Positions 25,659 to 33,752 of a stretch of DNA of 51,545 nt are shown here, in pieces. Below the pieces are notes generated by a model. The model saw only the letters and a list, made by a program, of their open reading frames with translations, made no database searches and was not told where the DNA came from. The DNA is from Candidatus Baldrarchaeum yapensis (lineage in GTDB: Archaea > Asgardarchaeota > Baldrarchaeia > Baldrarchaeales > Baldrarchaeaceae). The position numbers and the translations under genes are program-made. Numbering within the stretch: position 1 is the first letter of the stretch; every line of letters starts with the position of its first letter. The stretch is taken from contig JAEOSH010000010.1 in assembly GCA_016840465.1 (NCBI GenBank), positions 1 through 51,545 on the forward strand. The letters are read 5' to 3'.

Positions 25659-26429
25659 TTGAGTGAGGCAGAATTGAGAGCACGAATAAGGGAAGCCGCG
25701 GAACTCATAGTCGAGAGTAAGAAAAACGTCGCACTAACTGGAGCCGGAATCTCTGTGGAAAGCGGAATACCCGATTTTAGGGGACCAAATGGTCTTTGGA
25801 AGAGATATGGTGAGCATGTTGGACATATTTCGTTCTTCTTCACAAATCCAGGCGAATTTTGGAAGTTTGCACTGGAAGTAGCGAAGGTTATATTCGCGGC
25901 ACGCCCCAATCCGGCGCATTACGCGCTCGCCGAACTTGAGAAGATGGGGAAGCTTCATTGCATCATAACTCAGAATATTGATGGCTTACATCAAAAGGCA
26001 GGAAGTAAGAACGTAATAGAAATTCATGGAACCGCATGGAGATTGGTATGTCTCCAGTGTGGAACTAAATTCCCCGTAGAGGAAATTGCCAGCAAACTCA
26101 TGAGTAAAGGCTTCACAATTCCTCGATGTCTCAAATGCGAGGGGATTCTAAAACCTGACACGGTCTTCTTCGGTGAGCGCTTACCTGAGGAAGAGTTAAA
26201 GATAGCAATTTCTGAGTCTATGAGTTGCGATCTTTTCATGGTGGTGGGAAGTTCATTAGTCGTATACCCGGCAGCGAGCCTTCCGGGTATTGCGAAAAGT
26301 CATGGTGCAAAGACCATACTTGTTAACTTGGAGAGAACTGCAATGGATGAGATGTTTGACGTCGTGATTTATGGAAAAGCGGGAGAAATACTTCCTAAAA
26401 TAGTCGAAGAAGTAAAAAAGATGATGTGA
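25659..26429 (+). CDS. sir2: Sir2 family NAD-dependent protein deacylase
   Basis: About 256 residues with all sirtuin motifs: GAGISVESGIPDFRG, TQNIDGLHQKAG, catalytic His in IEIHGT, a four-cysteine zinc site (CLQC...CLKC), GSSLVVYPA and NLERT. It removes acetyl or other acyl groups from lysines using NAD; in archaea targets include Alba and acyl-CoA synthetases. The start was set to a TTG at 25659 because AGAGGTGGG lies directly upstream and a TATA-like TTTTTATTATG at about 25591-25601 predicts transcription start near 25622; an ATG at 25527 would add 44 non-conserved residues. Its place just after the ligase gene suggests that enzyme as a substrate. Confidence 0.92.
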   Translation: MSEAELRARIREAAELIVESKKNVALTGAGISVESGIPDFRGPNGLWKRYGEHVGHISFFFTNPGEFWKFALEVAKVIFAARPNPAHYALAELEKMGKLHCIITQNIDGLHQKAGSKNVIEIHGTAWRLVCLQCGTKFPVEEIASKLMSKGFTIPRCLKCEGILKPDTVFFGERLPEEELKIAISESMSCDLFMVVGSSLVVYPAASLPGIAKSHGAKTILVNLERTAMDEMFDVVIYGKAGEILPKIVEEVKKMM

Positions 26430-26450
26430 ATTAAAATAAAGGGAGATATG

Positions 26451-26954
26451 CTAAGGAGTGAGTTCTAGTACGAACTCGCAGGCATCTCCTCCAGCAGCAC
26501 GACATTTGACCTCATCACACTTTGCCCTCGACATACCCAAGTTTTTGGCTATTTTTTCACAAATTCTTTCCACAGCCCCGGCAAACATCGTGCACATTGG
26601 AATATCCGGAGATGGGGACTCTAGATCTAGGCATAACTTGCATTCTCTTAGTCTGCATCTCACCACAATTCTCTGATCGGATCTTTCAGATGAAATATCA
26701 TCAAATATCTGTCCAACTATGAAATTGAGGAAGTCATTTAGCATTCTCTCGAGATCAGTAACCGTGTGTGGTGCTACCTTTACATGCGACATGAATTCGT
26801 CATATAAAGCATCGGCAATTTTTCTTCCAAATTCCTTAAGTGTGCTCACTACCTCCTCCGCCGCAAGTCCGCTCCCCATGAGATAAGTGACGAACGCCTG
26901 AAGCGCGGCGGTATAACCATACACATTGATTTTATCGACTTTTCTCCAAGACAT
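26451..26954 (-). CDS. V4R-like (Bet3-fold) cysteine-rich protein, copy b
   Basis: About 167 residues. The N-terminal half is helical (VYGYTAALQAFVTYLMGSGLAAEEVVSTLKEFGRKIADALY). The C-terminal half resembles V4R domains, ending in CDEVKCRAAGGDACEFVLEL. Six cysteines are shared with the neighbouring paralogue (CxxC, a PMC/PFC cysteine, CDEVKC, and the last C), enough for a metal site. V4R domains bind small hydrophobic or tetrapyrrole ligands and are structurally related to TRAPP subunit Bet3. The start was set to the ATG at 26954, with the site GAGGTG overlapping the stop of the upstream gene; a GTG at 26963 is the alternative. Probably an intracellular sensor. Confidence 0.7.
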   Translation of the reverse strand: MSWRKVDKINVYGYTAALQAFVTYLMGSGLAAEEVVSTLKEFGRKIADALYDEFMSHVKVAPHTVTDLERMLNDFLNFIVGQIFDDISSERSDQRIVVRCRLRECKLCLDLESPSPDIPMCTMFAGAVERICEKIAKNLGMSRAKCDEVKCRAAGGDACEFVLELTP

Positions 26955-26964
26955 GAGCGCCACC

Positions 26965-27489
26965 TCACTTCAATTTGATGTGTGCTCTGTATTCGCAAAC
27001 ATCATCCCCGAGCATTTTGCATTTTACCTCGTCACAGGTAATACTTTCGGCGTTCCAGTCCTCAAGCCTTTGTTCCTCTATCCATTCAAGGACTCCCGCA
27101 AAGAAGAGACAGAATGGAACCTTTATCGGAACCTCCATTCCTCTACAGAAAGGGCAGTCCCGTATCCTGTAAGTTATGTAAACGTCCTTACCCTCCTCCT
27201 TATACTCTATCTTGTCAAAGGGTTTCCCGGTGAAGAACTTGAACCCTAAGTTATAGGTCGGTACAAGGTCCCTGAGGGACTCAGCAGGCCTTTTTGTCGC
27301 TTGTAGATAACGAATATATATAAGTTCACCAGTGTACTTGTATATTTTCTTCAATTCCCTGTAGATGTCATTCGGGTCGGAATATTTCTGCCCTAGGTAT
27401 TCAATGATGCATCGTAAGAAGTGCCTAACGAAGTCCGCGTTTATCTTCTTCGCGACAAATCTCCAGGCAAGCACCCCTTTTATTCCCAA
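26965..27489 (-). CDS. V4R-like (Bet3-fold) cysteine-rich protein, copy a
   Basis: A 174-residue paralogue of the next gene. The N-terminal helices (ADFVRHFLRCIIEYLGQKY) are followed by a strand-rich segment (DVYITYRIRDCPFC, IKVPFCLFFAGVLEWI) and the signature AESITCDEVKCKMLGDDVCEY. The TTG start is supported by AGAGGTGA about 7 bases upstream. The two genes should be co-translated and could form a heterodimer, as Bet3-type subunits do; this is inference from pairing and fold resemblance. The 215-base gap upstream contains an AT-rich minus-strand promoter candidate. Confidence 0.7.
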   Translation of the reverse strand: MGIKGVLAWRFVAKKINADFVRHFLRCIIEYLGQKYSDPNDIYRELKKIYKYTGELIYIRYLQATKRPAESLRDLVPTYNLGFKFFTGKPFDKIEYKEEGKDVYITYRIRDCPFCRGMEVPIKVPFCLFFAGVLEWIEEQRLEDWNAESITCDEVKCKMLGDDVCEYRAHIKLK

Positions 27490-27704
27490 TCTTCTTCACC
27501 TCTAGCCCTTCATTATCTAATAGTAACGTAAAGGGTTTTTATCTGTATGTTCACGTTTATAACTCTTCCATTTCTTTTTTGCAACTTCGTTAATGGACAA
27601 AATTTATTGTAATAATAGAACTTGAATAGAAATACCGTTAAGAATAAAAATCGCAGAATATAAGGTGATGAAAGTAAAAGCAAATTGATTGATACCGAAA
27701 AAAC

Positions 27705-28505
27705 TCACGCCAAGAAAAATTTTCGGAAAAATAACATAAGTATCAGTAAAAAATCTCCCCATACTACTGATAGTAAAAGTCCCATCTCCATGAGTGGAAT
27801 CATTGGAAGCCCCACCATCACCCAGATCACCCGGTAGCCATGATCAATTAAGGACCGTACCCTTTCTCTTCTCTCATTCTCTTCGGAGAACATGAGATTG
27901 TGAAGCCTCCTACATACCGAAATTTCCCCGTTCTTTATTTCAATCATTGGAATTTCCGCTTTTTCGAGGGCTTTCTTCGCATCCACGGGAGTTCCACCAA
28001 TTAACAGAAGCAAGCGCGCCGTCATACTCAAATTTGCAAGAGACCTCCTTACTTCATCATCACGCAATGTTAAGACGAGATTACGGACGAACAGAAGAAG
28101 TGCGACCAAGGACAGCAGTAGAATTGTGTTTGTGAGGACGGGTATTGCAAGCGTTAGTATTGGGATGATCCTAGGGAACTTCGCCAGCGAGATGGACGGC
28201 ACTCTCGGAAAGTAAAGGGCAATAGCTATAAAGGCCAAGGCATCCGCACTTCCTATTGTTTTCAACAATACCAAAATTACCATCAACAACCCTATCAGCG
28301 CGACTGCGAGCGCCTCCATCATTAGAAACTGGAAGATTGTCATTTCGGACGAGTACCTGAGATATGCAAGAATAACCCCAGGTGGGGTCATAAGGATCCA
28401 TGTCAGGTCGTGGACCTCCCTCTTCTTAATATCCTGAATCGATGCCCAAGTGAGAAATAGAAAGCATAGTCCCAACGAGATTGTCTCGAGAGCTTGTGGG
28501 TCCAT
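27705..28505 (-). CDS. A24-type prepilin peptidase-like membrane aspartyl protease
   Basis: A 266-residue polytopic membrane protein with the two aspartates expected of A24 proteases: D25 in SIQDIKKREV after the first helix, and D88 in TIGSADALAF, matching the GxxD-type second site. Archaeal members (FlaK/PibD/EppA) cleave class III signal peptides of archaellins and pilins. A hydrophilic segment in the middle (about residues 165-215) is larger than in typical PibD. No pilin or archaellin gene is visible in the window. The gene is co-transcribed with the KaiC-like gene just upstream (one-base gap), tying it to the accessory cluster. Confidence 0.75.
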   Translation of the reverse strand: MDPQALETISLGLCFLFLTWASIQDIKKREVHDLTWILMTPPGVILAYLRYSSEMTIFQFLMMEALAVALIGLLMVILVLLKTIGSADALAFIAIALYFPRVPSISLAKFPRIIPILTLAIPVLTNTILLLSLVALLLFVRNLVLTLRDDEVRRSLANLSMTARLLLLIGGTPVDAKKALEKAEIPMIEIKNGEISVCRRLHNLMFSEENERRERVRSLIDHGYRVIWVMVGLPMIPLMEMGLLLSVVWGDFLLILMLFFRKFFLA

Positions 28506-28506
28506 A

Positions 28507-29211
28507 TCAGGCCCTTCTTGCGGTTGATATTCTTATTCCAACCGACGTTATCTCGTATGGTGCGAGTAGCGGAAGTCCTTCAAGCTGCCCGCGTAGTTTT
28601 GGTATATAAAGAATCGGCCTATCCTCGATCACTTGGAGTTCCAGAACACCGTCAGACATGTGATTTATTATTCCCGCGGTCTCCCGTGGTATTGCGTTTC
28701 TAAGGTATGAGAGAATGCAGAGAGACTCCGACTCGTAAAGTTTCGCCTTCAACGAGAATAACAATTTCATGAGGCCCTTATGCGGGGTTCCAAGTAAGAA
28801 GTAAGTCAGAGAATCTATCATTATACACGAACCCTCCTCGAGATGCGGGTAAACATAGAACCGGAATATATTTCGGAGGTCATATGCGAGCAGATTTCTG
28901 CCAATACCCTGCTTTTTCCCAGAAACTACCTCAAATAAGTCCTCAAATACCCACTTCTTGTCGTTAATGAGAGCATTAATGTCGAATCCTATGTCCTTTA
29001 ACTCTTCTATGATCGCCAATGGCGGAGCGTCCACCGCAAGATACACTATCTTTTTACCTCGTGTCCTGATGAAAGAATGCAATAACCTGTGGAGGAAGAC
29101 CCTATGAAGGGATCCAGGATCGAATGGAACCGATATTAGCGATGGTAGCGATATTCCACGTATTCTCGCGTCAAGCACCGAGTATCCGGTTGGCACAATC
29201 AGCCGAACCAC
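28507..29211 (-). CDS. KaiC-like RecA-fold protein with degenerate Walker A (1)
   Basis: About 234 residues with the layout of a single KaiC/RadA-like domain. The N-terminal VPTGYSVLDARIRG corresponds to the usual IPxLDELLGGG start, and CIMIDSLTYFLL is a Walker B-like strand. At the Walker A position the sequence is PFDPGSLHRVF, lacking the GKT triad, so ATP hydrolysis is unlikely. It may be a structural or regulatory partner, as some FlaH/KaiC homologues are. First gene of the minus-strand operon and divergent from the TIM-barrel-like gene. It starts with GTG; a later in-frame GTG at 29196 cannot be excluded. Confidence 0.7.
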   Translation of the reverse strand: MVRLIVPTGYSVLDARIRGISLPSLISVPFDPGSLHRVFLHRLLHSFIRTRGKKIVYLAVDAPPLAIIEELKDIGFDINALINDKKWVFEDLFEVVSGKKQGIGRNLLAYDLRNIFRFYVYPHLEEGSCIMIDSLTYFLLGTPHKGLMKLLFSLKAKLYESESLCILSYLRNAIPRETAGIINHMSDGVLELQVIEDRPILYIPKLRGQLEGLPLLAPYEITSVGIRISTARRA

Positions 29212-29245
29212 CCCATTTTCCCTAATAGTGTTAACTTTTTTAATA

Positions 29246-29301
29246 GGTAATGGTGATGTGATCTAAAGGCGTATTGTACACTATGATGATCACCATTTAC
29301 C
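29246..29301. promoter_or_regulatory. Inverted repeat in the divergent promoter of the accessory cluster
   Basis: GGTAATGGTGAT (29246-29257) is mirrored by ATCACCATTTACC (29289-29301), differing by one inserted base, in the 114-base gap between divergent genes. AT-rich tracts suitable as TATA boxes flank the left arm. The position fits a shared operator controlling both operons. Confidence 0.5.
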
Positions 29302-29328
29302 AAGAATTCCGAGGGTGTTAAGGGTTTG

Positions 29329-30285
29329 ATGAGGGCAGTCGACGAGTTATTAAAAGCGAAGGTTCTTCTCCCCGCAATAAAAAGGCCTGCGGACTTCGAC
29401 ATCGTCGAATTCTTCTCCGAGTACGGTAGATATATTGCCCATCTTGCCATAGTGATAAAAAACGACCACGGAGAAGTGTTCTACGAAAGTTCGTGTGCGC
29501 CTTGTTCCATGGAGAACGCAAGAAAGTTGAAGACATGCCTCGATCTGGCATCTGCGCTTGATATAGAGTACACGTTCCTGGTTTATTGCTTCTCCGACAC
29601 CGTGCTCAGCAAGAGATTCGGCGTCGTGAGGGAGGGTGTCGAAACCCCTCCCTTCGACTTTCGAAAGTTCATATGCCCGAACAAGCCGGAGTACAGGCAG
29701 TATTTATCTGAGATAATCAGAGAAATCGAGGAATTGAGACCTTCCTCAATAGTCCTCATGGATGTCCGCTACCCGTGGAGGAACTTCTGCTTCTGTAAGA
29801 GATGTAGATCGGAGTTCGCAGAATACGCGGGCTCCCCCACCATACTCACATCATCCCACTACCTTCTTGAGGTTCTTCAGCAATACGAGCAATACTATGA
29901 GATGTGGCTGGAATGGAGGTCCAAAGTTGTTTCAGAAGCGCTCGCGGAAATATTATCGAAAAAGAAGGAAGGGATACCCGTATATGTTGAGATAATTCTC
30001 GATCCTGTATCGGAAATGTATAAGGGTCTTGTGGAGTTCTTCGCTCAGGACATAGAGAAAATGGCCCAATTTGTGGATGGGTTTATGGTTAACCTGTTCC
30101 CTTACAGTGGTGTGCCAAACGAAAGAGTGACAATCGAAATTCTCGAGCCTCTTTTAGCGACAAACAAGGATGTGCGCATCTTTTACGAGGGGAAAATCGA
30201 TGATAGGGCGATAAAGGTCCTGAGATACATTTCCAGCAAACTGGAGTCCGAAAGGGTATTTATAAATATCGGGGGACAGAAATAA
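29329..30285 (+). CDS. TIM-barrel-like protein with a CxCxxC cysteine motif
   Basis: About 318 residues, no signal peptide and no membrane helix. The centre carries IVLMDVRYPWRNFCFCKRCRSEFAEYA, which resembles the D-xx-RYP...C-x-C-xx-C segment found in some uncharacterised TIM-barrel glycosidase-like families. The flanking pattern of strands and helices (IEYTFLVYCFSD, IPVYVEIILDP, DGFMVNLFPYSG, VRIFYEGKI) fits a barrel. Exact family and substrate are not recognised. An ATG at 29329 is used (a TTG precedes it). The last 30 bases contain a strong TATA-like element for the next gene. It may act inside the cell with the neighbouring KaiC/GTPase genes. Confidence 0.65.
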   Translation: MRAVDELLKAKVLLPAIKRPADFDIVEFFSEYGRYIAHLAIVIKNDHGEVFYESSCAPCSMENARKLKTCLDLASALDIEYTFLVYCFSDTVLSKRFGVVREGVETPPFDFRKFICPNKPEYRQYLSEIIREIEELRPSSIVLMDVRYPWRNFCFCKRCRSEFAEYAGSPTILTSSHYLLEVLQQYEQYYEMWLEWRSKVVSEALAEILSKKKEGIPVYVEIILDPVSEMYKGLVEFFAQDIEKMAQFVDGFMVNLFPYSGVPNERVTIEILEPLLATNKDVRIFYEGKIDDRAIKVLRYISSKLESERVFINIGGQK

Positions 30286-30306
30286 TTCCAAAGTGGGGGA
30301 ACCCCA
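30256..30306 (+). promoter_or_regulatory. Internal promoter and start-site hairpin of the KaiC-coil-GTPase operon
   Basis: GTATTTATAAATATC at 30256-30270, inside the end of the preceding gene, is a good TATA box and predicts a start near 30290. Immediately before the ATG, TGGGG-GAA-CCCCA (30294-30306) forms a compact hairpin that includes the only G-rich candidate ribosome site. Confidence 0.5.
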
Positions 30307-31091
30307 TGAAAGAAGTATATAAATTCGGGATACCCGCGCTCGACGAGGCCCTTGGCGGTGGCTACGTCGATGGGAGTATAGTTTTGGTGGAGGACGAGAT
30401 GGGAATTCCTAGTGAGGTTCTTCTCGCTCACTTTATCGTTCAGGGGTTGCGGAGCGGTGACGACATTATCGTTCTCCTGAGTGAACACCCCATATCCTAC
30501 TACATCGCACTCATAAATCTCCTCGGATTTAACGCTGAAATGGCAATAAAAATGGGCAGGCTTGTCTTCATAGATGCGATGTTAAACCCCTTTGTCGCAG
30601 GAAAAAGGGTTCCTTACTACAGCAAATACGCGGTCAGGAACGTAGGAAGTATTAGTGAAGTCAGGCAAGCACTGCAGAGCGCAATCCAAGAACTGAAAGA
30701 ACCCCAAAAACTCAGAATAGTAATAGACTCTCTTTCGCAGTTTCTCCCACCGCTTGTACAAAACCCCCAGCAAGTCGTCATCTTTCTACAACAACAAATG
30801 GTAGAGCGTAAAGAGAGGGGCGGCGTATTCATGGCGCTCCTCCATAGAGACTGCCACGAGCCTCAGATCATAAAGTCGGTAGAATACATTGTGGACAGTG
30901 TGATATCGCTAGAGAGGGTTAAGACGGAAGCCGGTAAACCCGCGGAAATAATACTCAGGTTCCTGAAACACGATGACCTCGTGCTCTTCGAAAAACTACA
31001 AAATCAATCGTTCATCTATAAGTTCGAAGGCGGAAAACTGGCGGTTTATGAAATGGGCAAAATTCCGTTGAGAACAGATCTAGGGTGGTAG
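30306..31091 (+). CDS. KaiC-like RecA-fold protein with degenerate Walker A (2)
   Basis: A 261-residue single KaiC-like domain. The family start FGIPALDEALGGGYVDGSIVLV is clear, and LRIVIDSLSQFLP is the Walker B strand. The Walker A loop reads EDEMGIPSEVLL instead of GxxGxGKT, so the catalytic lysine is gone. Like the protein at 28507-29211 it probably no longer hydrolyses ATP. The two pseudo-ATPases in divergent operons could form a heteromer. First gene of an operon with the long coiled-coil protein (one base apart) and the GTPase. Confidence 0.75.
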   Translation: MKEVYKFGIPALDEALGGGYVDGSIVLVEDEMGIPSEVLLAHFIVQGLRSGDDIIVLLSEHPISYYIALINLLGFNAEMAIKMGRLVFIDAMLNPFVAGKRVPYYSKYAVRNVGSISEVRQALQSAIQELKEPQKLRIVIDSLSQFLPPLVQNPQQVVIFLQQQMVERKERGGVFMALLHRDCHEPQIIKSVEYIVDSVISLERVKTEAGKPAEIILRFLKHDDLVLFEKLQNQSFIYKFEGGKLAVYEMGKIPLRTDLGW

Positions 31092-31092
31092 C

Positions 31093-33741
31093 ATGGAAGC
31101 ACGGAGGGCAATTCTTAGAATGCTAGAAGAGGTAAGGAAAAAGAGGGACGAGATAAGGAATTCCTTTTCGGAAAGGCTCACCGGAATAATAAGGAAGACA
31201 ATATCGCCATCAAAGCCTACCTTTTCGTACCATGAGGTTACATCGCTCGCCGAGGAGATGAAGCAACACTTGATAGCAAACTTCAATGCCGTGTTCGACG
31301 AAATACTCAACAGTATAATGCCCGTGCTAATAGCAGTTGCCGGGGACGAAGTCAAAGTGCCCGAGGATCTGTTGCGACGGCAGAGAATGTACGTCGAGAT
31401 GGAAAGAACACTAAATGAGGTTATCAAACTAATATCTCAGGGGATGAATCGGGAGGTCTCCCTTGATAACCTGACGGATCAGATCAAGGAACTCGTGAAC
31501 AGCGTAAAAGTAATACCTCAGATGAAAGTGACGATTGACGAGCGCAATCAGAAGGTTTCCGAACTCATGGAAGAATTGAGGAAGAGAGACGAAGAATTGA
31601 GGAGGATGGAGCAAAAACTGGAGAAGTTAAAGGGAGACTACAACGCTCTTAACGAAGAAAGAGCCAGAATTTTGAGGATGCTTGAGGACAGGGGGAAGAA
31701 ACTGGAGGAGATGAGCCGAAAGGTAAAAGAACTCGAGGAGCGAAACAAAATGTTAGAGACGGAAAGGGAAGACTTGGGAAAGCGCATCAAGGAGATGGAG
31801 GAAAGGTTCGAGGAGGAGAGAAAGTCCTTAGATGAGCGCATGAGAAAATTACTCGAGGAAAGGATGAAGCTAGTTGAGGAAAACAACAGGTTGAAAAATG
31901 AACTCGTCGAGAAGAGCACGATAATCGACGACCTTAGTAGGAAAATCTCCGACCTCGAGGGAGAGGTAAAGAGATACGAGATGATGAAATTAACACTTGA
32001 GAGGAAAATAGGGGACCTAGAGAAGCGAAACGAAGAGTTAATAAGACAAAATGAGGAGTTGGCGGAGAAAATAAAGGAACTGGAGGGAATTATCCGCGAG
32101 AAGACTGTCGAAGAAAGGGAAATTGCAAAAATGGTCGAAGAAAGAACGAGACTTATGAATGAACTCAACCGACTACGTGATGAAGTGAGGAGGAGGGACA
32201 TAGAGATAAGAAAACTCGAAGAGGAAGTGAAAACCCGCACCGAGAGAATATCCGAACTTGAAAACCAATTGACTAAGCTTGAGGAGAGAAGTGCAGAAAT
32301 AGAGAGAAAGGCTGAAGAGTACTCGAACGTAATCGTCAAAATGCGTGAGGAAATGGAGAAAGTTCGCGGTGAGAACCAGAACTTGAAGGCGCTTATTGAG
32401 AGGATGAAGGAAGAAAGAGCAGCACTAGAGGAGCGAATGAAGGAAGTTCTCGAAGAACGATCGAGGCTTGCCGACGAAAACAATAAACTCAAAAACGAGA
32501 TATTGGAAAAGTCAGCAACTATTGACGAGCTGAAGAGCAAGATTTCCGAGTTAGAGGAAGAGATAAAGCGCTACGAGAGGCTGAAGTCAACGCTCGAAAT
32601 GAAAATAGAGGATCTTGAAAAAAGGAATGAAGCCCTTCGAAAAGAGAACGAGGAACTTACGGAGAAAATAAAGGAGTTGGAAGCGATGATTCATGAACGC
32701 ACAGTGGACGAAAAAGAAATCGCTAGAATACTCGAGGAACGAACAAAATTGCTAAGTGAAATAAGCGGACTACGTGAGAATCTAAGGAGAAAAGACTTTG
32801 AGGTCAAGAAGCTTCAAGAGGAGTTGAAGGGACGAATTGAGAGGATAAATGAACTTGAAAATCAAGTTGCTCAGCTTGAGGAAATACGTGCTGAACTGGA
32901 GAGAGCGAGAGAGGAAAACGAAAAACTAAAAGTAGAAATTGAGAGGATTAGGGAGGAGAGGCGAGCACTTGAGGATCGTGTAAAAGCGATTATGGAAGAG
33001 CGATCTAAACTCATAAACGAGAATAACAAGCTTAAAAACGAACTTATTGAGAAAAGCACATCGCTCGACGAACTAAGGGGAAAGATCTCCGAACTCGAGG
33101 ACGAACTGAAAAGATACGAGAGAATCAAGTCGACGCTCGAGAAGAAAGTGGAGGACTTAGAGAAAAGGAACGAACTTCTGAGAGCGGAAAATGAAAAACT
33201 AATGGAACAGATGAGAGAATTCGAGGCAAAGATTCATGAACGAAGGGTCGAGGAGGAGGAACTTTCGAGAATTTTAGAGGAGCGGACAAAACTCATGAAC
33301 GAAATAAAGGAGTTGCGCGAAGAACTGAGGAAGAAGGATATAGAGGTTAAGAGATTGGAGGAGGAATTAAAGAGGCGAATCGCCCGCATTGCAGAACTTG
33401 AGAGCGAATTGAGCAAAATGGAAAGTATGAGAACGGAGTTAGAGAGAAGAGCGGGAGAGTATTCTGATGTTATCATGAAGATGAAAATGGAAGTGGATAT
33501 GTTAAAGAGCGAGAACGAGCACATAAAGAACGTAATAAGGACCGTCAGCAAGGTACTCTCCGGGATGCCCGAGTACAGAGTTCTCTCAATACTACTGGAT
33601 ATAAAGGTTCCGATGTCAATAGACGCTCTAACGCGCGCGCTTGGACTAAAGCGTGAGGCTGTTGAGGAGCAAATTTCTAGACTTGCAAAGATGGGGCTGG
33701 TGAAAATAGATAAGGGAAAGGTTGCACTTACCTTTATCTGA
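31093..33741 (+). CDS. Long coiled-coil protein with internal repeats and C-terminal winged helix
   Basis: 882 residues. A helical N-terminal domain (about 1-150) is followed by nearly continuous heptad coiled coil (about 150-820), then a winged-helix domain (about 825-882: MPEYRVLSILLDIKVPMSIDALTRALGLKREAVEEQISRLAKMGLVKI). The coil contains three tandem copies of one unit, with LKNELVEKST-like landmarks at about residues 267, 466 and 647, i.e. periods of 199 and 181 residues. A dimeric rod of this kind could span on the order of 100 nm. The winged helix may bind DNA or a partner. It is translationally linked to the KaiC-like gene before and the GTPase gene after. It resembles SMC/Rad50-type coils in composition but has no ATPase head. 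Confidence 0.82.
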   Translation: MEARRAILRMLEEVRKKRDEIRNSFSERLTGIIRKTISPSKPTFSYHEVTSLAEEMKQHLIANFNAVFDEILNSIMPVLIAVAGDEVKVPEDLLRRQRMYVEMERTLNEVIKLISQGMNREVSLDNLTDQIKELVNSVKVIPQMKVTIDERNQKVSELMEELRKRDEELRRMEQKLEKLKGDYNALNEERARILRMLEDRGKKLEEMSRKVKELEERNKMLETEREDLGKRIKEMEERFEEERKSLDERMRKLLEERMKLVEENNRLKNELVEKSTIIDDLSRKISDLEGEVKRYEMMKLTLERKIGDLEKRNEELIRQNEELAEKIKELEGIIREKTVEEREIAKMVEERTRLMNELNRLRDEVRRRDIEIRKLEEEVKTRTERISELENQLTKLEERSAEIERKAEEYSNVIVKMREEMEKVRGENQNLKALIERMKEERAALEERMKEVLEERSRLADENNKLKNEILEKSATIDELKSKISELEEEIKRYERLKSTLEMKIEDLEKRNEALRKENEELTEKIKELEAMIHERTVDEKEIARILEERTKLLSEISGLRENLRRKDFEVKKLQEELKGRIERINELENQVAQLEEIRAELERAREENEKLKVEIERIREERRALEDRVKAIMEERSKLINENNKLKNELIEKSTSLDELRGKISELEDELKRYERIKSTLEKKVEDLEKRNELLRAENEKLMEQMREFEAKIHERRVEEEELSRILEERTKLMNEIKELREELRKKDIEVKRLEEELKRRIARIAELESELSKMESMRTELERRAGEYSDVIMKMKMEVDMLKSENEHIKNVIRTVSKVLSGMPEYRVLSILLDIKVPMSIDALTRALGLKREAVEEQISRLAKMGLVKIDKGKVALTFI

Positions 33742-33752
33742 CGGGGATTAAG

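Noticed and set aside
31638-32540. Long Ser/Phe-rich frame antisense to the coiled-coil gene
   Set aside because: Its composition is the expected complement of Glu/Lys/Arg codons in the real coiled-coil gene, and it lacks a promoter or ribosome site.
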